NCBI RefSeq assembly: GCF_000004195.4
Contig: NC_030683.2
Location: 75,053,764 to 75,117,763, forward strand
DNA from: Xenopus tropicalis
Taxonomy: Eukaryota; Chordata; Amphibia; Anura; Pipidae
Reading direction: 5' to 3'
DNA length: 64,000 bases
The translations under genes and the position numbers were made by a program. Shown piece after piece: positions 36,601 through 51,600 of the stretch. A model generated the notes under the pieces. The model saw only the letters and a program-made list of their open reading frames with translations, searched no databases and was not told the origin of the DNA. The stretch's first letter is position 1; each line of letters begins with the position of its first letter.

Positions 36601-39600
36601 GGGGGCAGCCATTCAAGCTGGAAAAAAGGAGAAAAGGCACAGGTTACATAGCAGATAACAGATAAGTTCTGTAGAACACAATAGTGTTTTATCTGTTATC
36701 TGCTATGTGCCTGTGCCTTTTCTCCTTTGAATGGCTGCCTCCATGGCTGCATAGCAGCTTATTTATATAAATTATAGTAGTCTTTCTGAAGTAAACACAC
36801 AACTTTTACCAGTGCAGGGCAGCAGCACGTTATATTTTAGTTAATTTTATACACTTTCATTTTTTGGTGTTACTGTTCCTTTAAAGGCAAACTACACCAC
36901 CAGAATGAATACTTAACCAACAGTTTATATTATCTTAATTATTATTGTTAAATGTTATGCATTTTTTTAGGCCTTTTTATTGTGTAGGGTACTTAGTGTA
37001 TTGCAAAATTTGCAGCCACTTTGGGTTCAAAAACACTGTAAGATGTATCAAGCAAACATTCACTGCAATATGGTACTAACCTCCTTGTTTTGCTTCCCTG
37101 CGATAGTGACCTGATTTTGACTTCTTCTTTGCTCGCGATTTCTGTCCTGGAGGTGTGCTTATATTTTCTCCTAGTTGTGACTTTCCTGAAAGGATTTGCA
37201 TTACATAACATTAAATCAACAATAAAAGGCAAGTATATGTTTTAGGACCACTTATTAAACAGTGAGTTACCTATTGCAATAATCTATTATCACAGTATAT
37301 GTGATATACTTCGTCAAAAGTATTTAACATTTAAATAAACCTCTGGATTTCAAAGTTTTTAATTGCAATGATTGTGTACAGTATTAAGTGGCTTTGTAGC
37401 CTGGCAAGTAGACTTTTGTTAATTTACACATCCACTAAGACCACAAATAAACTATCAGCACGATGAAGGCGTAAGTGCAATACTACAACTTGTTTTGGGC
37501 AGAAAAAAAAGGATTTGGATAACAGTCCAGATAAAAAAGGCAGAAATGGGGGTAGGGGAGGGAAGACACTAGTGCATCTGAAAGAACCCAACAGACAGCT
37601 AAATATTTTAAGGAATTACAAGAAAATCCTTAATGATCCACTAATATGATCAAAAGAAGACTGATGCATTTGTTACTGAAGTATGTAACAATAAGATAAT
37701 CTTACTAAAGGCAAAAAAATCCTAATCACAGAATTCCCAGCCACCATGCCCTGCCATGATGCCTACATGCCGAAGTCCTTTCACTCCACAATAGAGCACA
37801 AGGACCTGCATTTTCCAAATAAACACTACCGGTGTAGCTGGTGAAGGAATTAAATATATGGAAAAAAACTGAAAATTAATATACTAAAGTGCAGAAAAGT
37901 AGGATTGGTTCCTGAAACACAAATTTAACCACAACATTGCAGAATATACTTGATAACTGGATGATATCCTAGAAATATAGGGTGAAAGGACAGATACTTA
38001 TCTCAAAACAACAAGTTTTTTTCTAATGAAAAGTTAAAAAGGAGGGACACAAGACCACTGTTTGTTAGTAAAAATGGGTTAATTTACTTCCTTTGTTTAT
38101 AACTGTTCTTTGACAGGAGCATAAAATGGTGGCTGATTGGGAAACCTGGACTTCTAAGCATGTGTGCGCACAGGAGTTATGACTCCTCTACACTGATGTG
38201 TATATATGTAATTATTTATACATTTATGTCTCTACTTACCGCTGTTTGGCAAGTTGACATTTTCAGCACTTAGATTAGGATTTTGGCTTAAGTTCCGCCT
38301 GTGTCCCTGCCGTTGTGCTTCTGCACCTTCCGTTGCTGTATGAAGACTAGGATTTGATTGTGTCAGAGGAGGACTTGGAGCTCTTGGAATTGGTACCGAT
38401 CCAGATGGCAGTCGTCTAATAATTTGAACAAACAAGATTGAATAAGTGAATCAATATTAGGTGTACCTATGTAACATTATAGCCCTATCACAAACAATAA
38501 ACTTTAAATGTTTATCCCTTAAATAAACTGACTGTGCATCTTTTATATTAATATGTATGGTATAACTGGGGGTATGCCCAGAATAACTGGAGCTGTAAAT
38601 GGAAGCCACCAAACAGGGACAACATGTAAAATTATATATATTTTCCATTTTGTAATTACAGTTTTAAAATACAGCGGTAACATTTATTTACTATGATTTT
38701 TGCTATGGGTAATGCAGTTATACACAGTGTGTGCCTATTTACATAATAGCACCAGTTTTTGTGGCAACTATTTGGTTCAATACACAAATCCTATATATTG
38801 GGATGTAAAATAGTGAAAATCTAAAGTAGCATAGTCAAGAATTGGTCGAAGCTTTAAAAACATGTCTGCACAAAGTCTGTTAATTAACCCACCTATATCA
38901 TAGAATAATAATCAGTGATGCAAAAGCAAAATGTTTTCTAGTTGTTTATATATAAATATAAAATCAGACTAAGCTTTCTAACCTAGGATGAGGGGGTATC
39001 TCAAACTGATGTAGCCTTGGAATATCTTCTGCAGCATGCATCTCATCCTGGGGAGATGGTGTTAGAGTGGCTGTTGACTGCTGACCGTAAGAATGAGCAG
39101 GAGAAGAAGCCTCACCCCGAGGTGGAGGAAGTGGGCAGCCTTCTTGAATGTTTTCCATGAGGTAAGTTCTTTCAGGCAATGGTGGACACCATTCTTCTGT
39201 GTCGGAGCTATAATATACCAATAAAGGTTTAATAATGGTTTGGATGCACAGGACACCAGCAGTAACAATGCTACAGCTTTGGAATTAAATTATTTAAATA
39301 TTTACTTATAGCAGCTTGCATCATAGCTGGCCCTTCTTTAATACTTAAAATTCTTCTATACACAGCTATACACTGCAAGTGAAGGACAGCTATACATTGA
39401 CAGCGAAGGACAGCAATGTAAAGGAAGGGTCCAAGTGAAAGATCCACCTGCCTTAGCAATGTGCTTGCTGGAAAAGTTATCAATAAATATGTAATGCTTG
39501 AGAGAACATTAATGTGTCTAATAAATAACCATACAATATGTCAACAAAAAGTATGACTTGCATGACAACAGTTCAGATTTCCAGATACTAACTGGATTAC

Positions 39601-42600
39601 TCATGGTCATCCATACCTCATCTCTACATCTGTATCTTCTTCTTGGTATTGACTCAGCTCATTGGCAGGCGGGGGTGGTGGAAGAATTTCTGTCCAATTT
39701 AGTGATGGTGTTTTTACTGGTTTTCCAATGGCCTTCTGCTTTCCAGATTTGGGACCTGAAAAGGCCAACATGCATATAGCTATATAACGATGAAATATTA
39801 TGTTGGGCCTGATGCTAGCTAAATATCTGATACATTTCATAATTTAAAGCAAAGAAACATAACTTTAGGAATGCAATTATAACATAAAGTAATTTGTATT
39901 TTATTTAAAAATAATATCTTTTAAAAGTCCTATTCACTCTAACGAGATGCAATCAACATACCTAAGGAAAATTAATGACTGTTTTTAACTGTTTTATATA
40001 AAGGTTTACAAATAAAATGTAAGTACCATTCTCTGCTTTAGTTCGATCTGGTTGTGCATAAAGTACACCAGATGTTCCAGCCTGTACATTCCACTGGTTC
40101 TCTTCTAATTCAGGAGAATGCATGTTTTGTCCTCCATACGGTACAACAGGTGTTGTTGCATAAGGTGTAGTATGCTGAGAGAAAGCTCCATTAAAAGTTC
40201 GCATGTCATCAGTGGTTGGATCAATTGTACTGTATATGGGACCATCTGAAACACCTGTTCCGAACTTCTCAGTCTGAGCAATATAGTTTGAAATGCCAGC
40301 ATCTATTCAAACCAAATCCACAACACAAGCATTAACATGGAAAACTAGTAATACACAGATTATTTCTTAAAATACTTTTACAAAATATTTGGATACTAAA
40401 CTTTTATAATAAATACATTGTTAAATAGACAATTGTGATTTTAGAGGTGTCCTAAGCAGCAACTTTGGATTGAGGACAAGATCAATCCCAAATGGACTTT
40501 ACATAGTTAAAACTAAATATATTCTGCAGAGCTTCTTGTTTCAAAGAATAATTTCTTAAAGAAAGTAAAATATTTATATTATGAAAGATTTGCTCCACAC
40601 CTAAACTCTGTAACTGGATGAATAACTTTGTTCCTATCAGGAAGTAATGAGGTGCATAAAAATGTATCGCTTTACCATTATAATATCTCTCTGAAGGATT
40701 GTGATTTCCTGGACAACAATTCCCTGCAGGTTCTTTTGGCTTTCCGTTTCGTAGTAAGTTGGTTGCTGGCCATGAATCTGCTAGCCAAGGGTAGTTGGAT
40801 GCACTTGTAGCTAGCATTCCTGGTCTGTATGGGAAATGAAACAAGTCACATTAATATTACTTAAAGCTCGAGACCTAATTGTTAACCCAGATTTTCAATA
40901 TTATTCTGGTACAAAACTCAAGCAATGCAAATCTTTCTTAAAAAAGTAATGGGTGGAACAGTAAGTGCTGTTAAAGAAGCTACCATTCCATGTGGAATGA
41001 GCATCATGTGCTCATCAACTTTCAGTTACTGTATATGGATATGTAGCTAAAACATAATTAAGAAAAGTATAAACTTACTACAGGACATATAGGGGCAACA
41101 TTTCATGGTCCACATGCTCTATATACTATATAATAATGAATATGTGGAGCTGTTAAAGGAATGCTGGGATGCACAGTTCTGTAACAAGTGCTGAAAATCT
41201 TTGATCTTCCCTTCAACAGGGGCACCTATGAATAATGTTTTAAGGCCTGAGCAAACAGCTTAATATGTTCCTCTTACCTTGCAGTAATATGCCCTGAGCT
41301 TTCTGGAAAAGATACTGAGAAAAGGAACAAAAAAAAATCAAAGGTTACTTTTGTAACATTATTAAAAATTAACTTCCATCTAATAAGTAGCTGAAATTAA
41401 AATATTACCTGCTGGTGTGTATGCAAAGGAAGCTAAAAATTAAAATACAAAAAAAAATGTTAGTTATAAAATTACATTTTAAAAGGGTTCATACAATTAG
41501 CCATGCCCCCTACTAAAATATAAAAGCAAAATATTTTCTGTAATTTATAAAGCTGTGCTTATTTTAATTCTTTAGGATTTCTCTAAAATAGTATACTTAT
41601 TAAAGTTCAAATACAATCACTTCTTTAAATATTTGAATAAGGAGGTATCAACTGGAGATTAAATATTGTCTCCATAAGTATATGTATTTTCTGTAGAAAT
41701 TTTAATTTCAATACATTTTTACTTATATGACAGTTTTTTTATAATTATAAATCCCACTAAGCAGAAACTGTGTAGTTTATACTTACATTAAGTTATGCTC
41801 TGTTTTTTTTTGTGTGCAATGGGGTATGCTGGGACAACAGCAGTATTGAAAAAGGAGTTGAGGAGAAGCATTGTGGTGTAGGTGGATGGACAAGAGGAGA
41901 AGCAATACCCTTATGGAGAAGGTGGGGTACTATGAAGCAATGGGTGGGACGGAAAGAGTTTATTGTGTAGATATTATTGAAGTATGTACTGTCGACTCCC
42001 AAGTTATGTCACCCACCAAAATGTGCCTTGATAAATTTATGGTAAATATAAATAAATATATATATATAAAATATATATATTTAATTTAAAAAAATTTAGC
42101 TTTGATGGAATACAGCATTAAAAGACCTTTCCAAATAGGCTTTCCAAAGGAAGGTGTTTGTGTTTGTTGAAGGTATTTTTTTTCTTACCAGTATAATGGC
42201 TCAGTTCTTTCCTCTTCTTCCTTCGGCAGTAGATCCAGACACTAAAGCACATTAGAATTACCCAGCATGCCCCTCCAATGCCAGCTATGAATGCAGGCTG
42301 TTTAACAACATCTGTGATTTGTTCAGTCAAGCTGACATTTTCTCCACTGGCAACTGGAACTTGATCTGAAGAAGGCTCTGAAATAGGGTGAAAATGTTTG
42401 ATAAATATGCTTGCAAATAAACTATGGGACATTAATTAGACATTTCTATATTTATCTTGTTAGCAAGTGTGCTATTAATATTTTCATCTGTATTTAATCA
42501 CTTAATATTTCTTTGATAAAGCTACAAATGAGTTAATTTTGGTTTTACAACATGAGTTACCATTAAGTTAAATTACATTTAAATGAAAATATGAATGCTG

Positions 42601-45600
42601 TCTATACATTCCAAATGAAAAAAAGCAAATCTGTTTGTTCTCACTCACTTATCTGGATGGTGATTGGTTGGCTTTTTACACCAAAACCAGCACTTGTTGC
42701 AGCAGCCACTTCCACATGGTAAAGAACTCCAGGACTAAGGCCTCTTATTACAGTGGAGTGGACAGTACCATCTACTGTTCTGTTGATATGATAGCGTGTT
42801 TCATTTCCCAAGACCCAAATCTTAAGATGAAAAAAATAAGATTAATATTGATTAATATTAGCTACTATTGCATTTAAACAATTTCACTCTCTGACATAAA
42901 CTGTTTAAATGCACAACATATTAGAGTTAGTATATTAAAAGCATATGCTGTATTTATTTGATTACCATCATTTATATTATTCAGTCATTTGAATACAGTT
43001 TGACATCCGGACCACCATGAATAAAACCTTTACTAGTCTAACACAATTTGAAGACATCATATAAACATTTTACTTTTAGAGGCGGGTGTCTCTAGAAACT
43101 GAGAATATATTCCAAGCAGGCAGAATCAACATTTTTCAATCAACATTATAAGACAATAAAACAATAAACTCTCCTACAATTAAATTATTGGAAGCATTAA
43201 ATCAATGTCCAAAACCAGGGCTGTGGAGTCGGAGTCGAGGGCAATTTTTGGTACCTGGAGTCGGCAAAAAATGAACCGACTCCGACTCCTACTAAATTTA
43301 AATGGGAATAAAAAAAAAAAGCAAGTTTAAATGTCCCAATTCACAAACAGTCATAATTAATTACTTCTCTGCTATAAGAATAAAGCCCAATGCACGCAGT
43401 GCATAAACGAACACATTGAGTGACCATGAAGCATTGACTGTATGCTTCACTAAATACATTAGCATATTAAAAACAGAGGAGTCGGAGTCGTGGAGTCGGA
43501 AGTATCAGAAACTGAGGAGTCAGAGTCGGAGAATTTATCTACTATCTCCACAGCCCTGTCCAAAACTTTAAGCTTGTAAAAATTTTAAATTATTTTACCC
43601 GATAATCTTGAATAATTCCATTTTGATGTTCCACTATAGGAGGTTCCCACGATATACTAATATTTGTGCTGTTATTCGTTCCTAATGTAACAACTGATAC
43701 TGCTTGAGGCGGGGCACTTGGCACTGTTTGAAAATCAACAAAACATGTTAATTAATAAAGGAAAAGCAATATACAAGTACTGTGTAATATATGCAGAGAA
43801 ATATCTTGATTTGTTCATTCAAGGCAAAGTAAAAGAAGCACTGTTATAAATGTTTATTAAGAGCTATGTCACACAGTGGGTCTCGTAAAAAAGCTTTTGT
43901 TTTTGTAGTGCAAGTATGAAATGATGCCATTGTATCCTATGTATACTATCACTTAAATTGACATACTAATTGTTTTATAAAATAAGCACTTCCAACATTC
44001 ATAAATATATGTTTAAAGCTTATTAGAACTAAACATTTCTGATACAAGGCTTGAGTCTAATTATGCTGACATATAGGCCTATTGAAAGATACTGCAGTGA
44101 ACCTTTCCAAGAATTTTTATATACTAGAATATATACATGCTAATACTTATATTAGTGTATATATACAGGTATGAGACCTATTATCCAGAATGCTCAGGAC
44201 CTGGGGTTTTTCTGTAATTTAGATCTCCATACTATAAGTCAATAAAAATAATTTTAACATTAAATAAACACAATAGGATTTTGCCCCCAAGAAGGAGTAA
44301 TTATATCTTAGTTGGGATCAAATACGAGGTAATGTTTTATCATTTTTAAAAATTTGAATCTTAAGAAAGGCTCTAGGCCAGAGCCAAAACGTTGATCGGA
44401 TGGCAATGTGAAAATAAAGACTGAACTTTAATGAAAAAGACCCTGGAGTGCGCCTACGATGTGTCTCGAATTGTGTAATATTTCCCTGGTTGCACCCGGG
44501 CAATAATTACAGAGAAATTAATGGAGAGTTCGGAGTGCGGATCGCAATGTGGCTGTATATATATATATATATGTGTGTATCAATACAGGGTAGGACTAAT
44601 TACATCACAGTGGATGTAAGGGACTATATTGGATATTTATGCCTTTCATATGTAATTGCAAAGGTGCATGGCACAAAAGACACCTAAGATATAGTTAAGC
44701 AAGTGTAAGTCATGGGGAAAGTGTCATATCGTATCTGAAAATAATACAGAGCTCTAAATTTCAATCATCTAGGGACATTTAAGCAAGTCACTTTGCTTCA
44801 CTGATTGAGCTCAGAAATTCTTCTCACCCAAACCTGTCAAACTGAAAGCAATTACTATAGATTTTCCATTACAACAGAGCAAATATAGTGTTTTTCATTG
44901 GCAATTGCAGCAGAAGGACCCCATTAAATGCATCCCCAAATATATTCATAGAAAGAATGTTGGCACTAACCACATATCTCTGAAAAGAAATGTAAATTAA
45001 CACACAGATTCTGTTCTTACATTCTTGTTATATATTAAGCCTGTTCTTTCAACTTTGCATGTTGCACTAAAAATACACAGCTTGGATTAACTAGATTGAC
45101 CTGTTTACAACCTGTTTTTTTATATTTATTTTTATATTCTATGCTGATAAATATTTTATGCTCACTGAAAAAAATCATAGTTGAATTACAATGTTTTTAT
45201 AATACAGTGTGCAAACTTTATTAACATTTAAAAGTTGGATACTTCATCAAAAGGTGTGCAAAGGTTAACTACTCACATTAAAATGTTATCCAAGAGGTTA
45301 CAGCCCAGCTACATCTTGGATGGATTCTTAATGCAAAATTGTTCAGTTAGACTTTCCCTTGCTCATAAAAGTAACAGGTTCTCTTCAGACTGTCCTGGCT
45401 ACTCTGTGTAAACCTGGCTTCTTCTTGTGATTGGAAAAGGGGCAATTTTTTTTATTTATTTTTTTTTGAAGAACTTACTTTACTGATATTTCATTGCTTT
45501 GTAATTTTGACAGCCCAAATGCAATAATCTGATTTTTTATACAGGCAAGATTTCTGACATAGTAGTAAGAAGGATTTAATTTATTTTACAGAAAAAGAGA

Positions 45601-48600
45601 ATTCAGGTAAATCTGTGTTTTGATGTGCAGCAATGTGACATTCAACTGACTCAAAATCATCAAAAGATAAAAACAGTGTATAGGAAGTATAGAGAAAGGA
45701 AATATTATGCTGGCTCAGGTAATTTAACATCTGATTAAAAGTAAACAATATAAATTTTATATATTGCAGTGACAAGTTCTATTCCTAAAGGTAAAATGTT
45801 TTATCTTGCCTTCTTCCTACAGTCTCTCAGCAGCATAATCTTTCCAACCATCAAGTCGTTTCATTGTAATCTTTGACACATTCGCCAGGCTGCTTGTTAC
45901 TTAAGAATGGATTATACAGACTACATCCTCTCCTGCATTCTTTGTGGCTTTATAAAACTGCATGCCTCATGAATAATGGTTTCTATAAAAGCAAGCCCTT
46001 TGTAATATTCCACAACACTTAATTGCTAAATGCACATATATTTCACAAAATTCCAGTAACAGAATGTCTACCATCCACTAATTGCCAGCATATTAGTTTT
46101 GAAGGCCTCATCTCATAATTATCAGGTAAAGTAGCAAATTTTCTTATATGGAAATACAAATGTTTTCACTGAGCAAGGCTTTTACATTCCCATTTGACTC
46201 TTTATTAATGATCAAAGGAAAAAGAGTCAAGGAGTCATTGTACATTTCTACATTTTATATACACACATATACATTTTGTATTAATATTCCTTGCTAGGCA
46301 TTTTACCTTCTTCAGGTGTACGGATCAAAAGCACATCACTGTCCATGCCTTGAAATTCATCAAAATAAGGACGGATCTTGATTTCATATTCTGTGCCTTT
46401 TTTGAGGTCCACAAGGATAGTATTCCGTTCAGAGGGAGACTTCACATCCTGTACAAGCCAAACACTAGATTTTGGACGATACATCACCCGGTAACCTTGG
46501 ATGAACTGAGCTTGCCGATCCACCTGAAAGAGGAGACCACATGTAATTACAAAAAATATATGGACAGATACATTTCTTTTTTTGCCATTTGTGTTGATAA
46601 TAACATAGAGCTTCCCATTGCCCTAGGCTATACTACCAGCCTAAAAGAGGTAGAGAAGTTAATTGAAGCTGCAATACAACCAAAATTTTGTGTTTCCAAA
46701 CCAGAAATCAACCAGCTTAACTCAGGTAGGACCCCTTACTTATTTCTAGAGGGCATTAAAAAGAATGGTTCCCCTCTGACAGAGAATAATAAATCCAAAG
46801 CAAGATTAATATAAATGCTACAAATCTCCTAGCTTATCTGATTTTCTTATAACATGAATAATTTCAAGGGAAAGGTCAGTATTAGATGGAGCAATAATTA
46901 ACTAGAATTTGGCTAATTTCAATTAAAACATTGTAAGTGGTTACAAACCATTGTAAATTAAAGCATTTTAACTAATGTTCTCTAAATTAAGCGGGAAATG
47001 TTAAAGACCATTCTGACAACCAAAATGAGAAGCGATTAAATGTCAGAGAGTGGATGAAGATTTTATAGGCTTATAATTCGTTTATTCTGCAATGTAGGAG
47101 CTACTCATTATCATTTACTATATATATATATATATATAGTCAGCATACTATATATGATGGTATGCTGAAATAAATCACTGACCTGATTGATGCTGTAGCT
47201 GTGAGTGCTTTCTACTGTTGAGTTTGATATATATATAGACAGCAATGTATAATTGTATTATCGAAGATTAATTACTACTCAAACACATACTTTTGAGGGG
47301 TATTGGTAATCAGAAGCTACATTTTTGTGGGGCTCAGAAAAAAGCTAGATACAGTATCTAATTCAATTAATTCTTTATTTAATGTGAGAGGGGGGATGTT
47401 ACATTATTCCTTGGCATTTGCTCTCTGATTGGCTAAACTTGGTTGCCAAAAGCAACAAGGATAGAAGTACCAGTTTCCCACGGCAACCAATATAATTTTA
47501 CTATATTAATTTAAAATATCCCATTAAAATGTCTTTTGCTTAGAATTCTACATTAACAGGCACAGAAAATCAATTAACATCTTTTGTGTAATTTTAAAAT
47601 CAGGGATACAAATGCAAAAAACGTGCCACTTATAATGAAAAATAAAAAAATATAACATAGTAATGGAGAGAAGGCTATGATAACATAATGGTAAATAACA
47701 TTGTCTCTAGCAGCAACAGTAGCGACCAAAAAAATATTTTTTTTAGAACACAAAGGAATATTGCTGGTTCCCTACTACAACACAATATCAATTAATGTTA
47801 AGAAATAAGACATAATAAAATAAACTCAATTAAATTCTACATAATAAATTGTATATAATTTATCTGAAACTAAAAATCTTGTTGGATATAATTACATATT
47901 GACTTATTCCTCCTTGCTATTCAAGATGCATAACAATCTATAGTAACTCATAATCATTTATAATTCAACCCACAGTATTTTAAATCTGAATTAAACCTTC
48001 TGGATGTTTCTAAGTCTAAATGATAAATTAAATTTGAAATGTGTGAGAAATTAAAAGGAGGGGTTCACATCTTAATTACTGAGCTGTAGAAGAAATGCAA
48101 TGATACAGTATTGAAATTCACTTAAATATTTAAACACAACTTACTGTCCATGTAACTTGCACAGTAGAGGATGTAAGAATAATCGGTTGTTGAAGCTGAA
48201 CCACCACTTCCCCTAGTTGGCGCTGCACTTGCCTATGATCAACACCTTGTCTCGTTGGACTGACATCTGAAATGATGGGCATAAAAGAGTTTATTAACAT
48301 AGCATGCATGCCAATTATACTAAAGTTCAGTTTTCTTTGAGTCCACCAGTGCTTGACCCACATTCATCTCTTATCTGTTCTTCAGCTCTGGGGGCCTCCA
48401 GTTCAGAGGGGAGTACGGTTGTTTTTAATAAAGAATGCATGACAATATGTGCAATAAGTGCCAAACTTTAAGCTGAAGTTTGATTCTTAGGGGCTGATTT
48501 ACTAACCCACGAATCCGACCCGAATTGGAAAAGTTCCGACTTGAAAACGAACATTTTGCGACTTTTTCGTATGTTTTGCGATTTTTTCGGATTCTGTACG

Positions 48601-51600
48601 AATTTTTCGTTACCAATACGATTTTTGCGTAAAAACGCGAGTTTTTCGTATCCATTACGAAAGTTGCGTAAAAAGTTGCGCATTTTTCGTAGCGTTAAAA
48701 CTTACGCGAAAAGTTGCGCATTTTTCGTAGCGTTAAAACTTAACGCTACGAAAAATGCGCAACTTTTCGCGTAAGTTTTAACGCTACGCAAAATGCGCAA
48801 CTTTTTACGCAACTTTCGTAATGGATAGGAAAACTCGCGTTTTTACGCAAAAATCGTATTGGATCCGAAAAATTCGTAAAGAATCCGAAAAAATCGCAAA
48901 ACATACGAAAAAAATCGCAAAGTACCGATCATTACGAAAAAAACGCAATCGGACTCCATTCGACCCGTTCGTGGGTAAGTAAATCAGCCCCTAAGAGTCA
49001 ATGCAAATGATGCTTAGAACCCCTATTGTATTCAACACTATAAAAGCTTCACTGCATTTAATATGAATGATTTTGTCATGCAGTGAAAGCCCCAGAACTC
49101 ACCTTGTGTTCGCACTGGTTCTGAAATTGGGCTGGGGTCACTAAGTCCATATGAATTTACTGCTCGTATGATGAAAAGATAAATTGTATTTGGGTTCAAC
49201 CCAACCACCGTGTGCTTTTCTACTTTCACGTTGTCTGCAACTGTTTGCCAGGTGCTTCCTGCTGATTGGCTGTAATTAAAAAAAAATGAAAAAGATTTAT
49301 TGATAAAGAATATGTTAAAAAGATTCTCTTGCAACAAAATGATTGCAGTAGGCTTTTATGCACAATTCGGTACATGTACTTTCTTTTGTTTAATTCCTCA
49401 GTAGGCATATTGATATTGGTTAAAGGAGAATGATCTCTCACAGGATCAACACCATGGACTTTACAATGATATTAAAGATAAAAAGCTGCTTTTAACATCC
49501 CTGTTATTCACTATAAAAAAACTACAAAATGACCCAGCAATATCAGTTTTGCCTAGAAACAAAGGAGTTCCATGTGTAAGCACACAGTATAATTCAGTAT
49601 AACCTTTTATTATTGAGAAAGAACGGGGGAGGTTGTCAGGTGGTTTGCAAGTTATAATGGCATCTATGTGAGCATGTTGATTCTTTCACTGGAGAACAAG
49701 TAACTGTTAGATCATGCTCCTTGATAAGGTGTGCAAATAATTCTAATATGTGCCTTCAGTGACAGTGAAATCCATACAGATCCCTCTTACTGTCTGTATG
49801 AGAGCAAATTCTCTTTGCTATCTTTATAGCTCATCCATCCTTCAAGTCAACAAAAGTGACCTTTTTCATTGAAAGATTTAGATGATTATTTGTTTAGATA
49901 TGGCATTGTTTATTCTGTGCTAAGTTAAAGTACTAAAAATCATCTTTAATGGTATATTAAAACTAGAATAAAATCTAAATGGAATTACAGGGCAATATGA
50001 CTTAAAGGAAATGTAACACTAAATTTTTTTAAGTAACAAAGCTATTCTACCCTGCACCAATAACTGCCCTATCCTGCAAACCACTTAGTATTTTAAATGT
50101 TTTAATAGAAAATACCTGCTAAAACTTGGCTTCCTGTCAATTGAAGTACGTCGATACGGCGTGGGAAGGAGCTGCATCCACTATGCGACGATCGATTGAT
50201 CAAGCCTAGCCTTCTTTCTGTATTGGAAGGAGTCAGGCTAGGCTCGATCAATCGATCATCGCGGTTTGCAGGATAGGGCAGTTATTGGTGCAGGGTAGAA
50301 TAGCTTTTTTACTTAAAAAATTTTAGTGTTACTTTTCCTTTAAGGTCCCCATACACGGGCCGATTCTAGCTGCCGATATCGGTCCCTTAGACCGATTCGA
50401 CAGCTAATCGGCCCGTGTATGGGGACTACCGACGTGTCTGCCCGACCGATATCTGTCCTGAAATCGGCCAGATCTCGATCGGGCAGATTAGAAAATCTAA
50501 TCGGATCCAGGGCCAAACGATCAAAGCCTGGATTCTCCCGATATCGCCCACCCCAAGCAAGCGGATCTTAAGGTGTATGGGCACCTTAAGAAGCTTTGTT
50601 TTAAAACCTTTATAAATGTAACTAGCTCAATGGAGCCAAGCCTAGGAAGCAGCAAGAACTGAACTAACCTAATGTTTCATCATGCCACAAACAGACAATT
50701 ACTATAACATAAAGAATGTCAGTTACCCTAAACTTAACACAGTTTAGCAACAAACTATGTTTGCATTACATACTAGCCCCTACCAAGCAAAATTACACTT
50801 ATTTTTACTGCTTGGCTGGCTAAAATGTTGGAAGCCCCTTTCATGTCTGAACACATAGGCAAGATATTTTACTATTGTTCAGCAGAAGGTCCTGTGATGA
50901 AAGGAATTTCTTAAATAGAATATCAAAAAATTTAGGATAAGAGTCCATTTATTATAACTTTGGCAAATACCACATATGTAACAACATAAATGCATCAACA
51001 GAACACAGATACCCCTATATTTAGCTTTCTGATCCACTGTGGGGCACCATACCTGGTAACCAGAAACTCTTTGGAGTGTAATATATATTATGAAGACCTC
51101 TGTAAGAAATTATGCTTTTTTTAAATGGTATTTTTGTGTTCCTTCTTAATAAAGAGTGAAAATACTTGGGTGAATATAAATCCTGCATCTTTGTTCCCTA
51201 ACCTCTCTATGATCCAGCCATATTTCTGATTTATGGTTTGGCTTTTCTTGCTCCAATGTTTGCAAAGAAATTTTCATTGCTTGCTAAACTATTCACCACC
51301 CGAGTACTCGATAAATCTTTGAAAAATCCTAGTGTGTGAGAGGGATTTTTGCTGGCTTTGTGATATAAATACACTAACACCCTAAGAAAATGTGTCAAAT
51401 ATAGTCAGAATTTTAAAAAAATTTGAATTGGTTTTTAGGGTAGATTTGAGTATATAAAAAACAGGTTACTCCTTAGAACAGCATCAGCATCACTATGTAA
51501 TAGTGCAGTTTGTTTCCCAAGCATGCAGTATTGGCTTAATGTTTTTATAACTTATAATGTGAACTTATTTACATGTGAATGTAGAAAAAAAGTCTGCAAC

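Larger units (their letters stand above)
33955..37080. other. robo3 intron with two TTAA-type MITEs
   Basis: 3.1 kb. Carries the elements at 35948-36213 and 36464-36880, separated by about 250 bp. The rest is AT-rich without recognised features. Confidence 0.65.
43724..46306. other. robo3 intron with two adjoining repeats
   Basis: 2.6 kb. Repeats at 44164-44560; the remainder is AT-rich with T runs near 45450. Confidence 0.6.

Noticed and set aside
46350..46814. 154-codon plus-strand open frame overlapping a robo3 exon
   Set aside because: About a third of it is the antisense of a conserved FNIII exon; the remainder has no recognised family, no promoter or splice support, and intronic composition.
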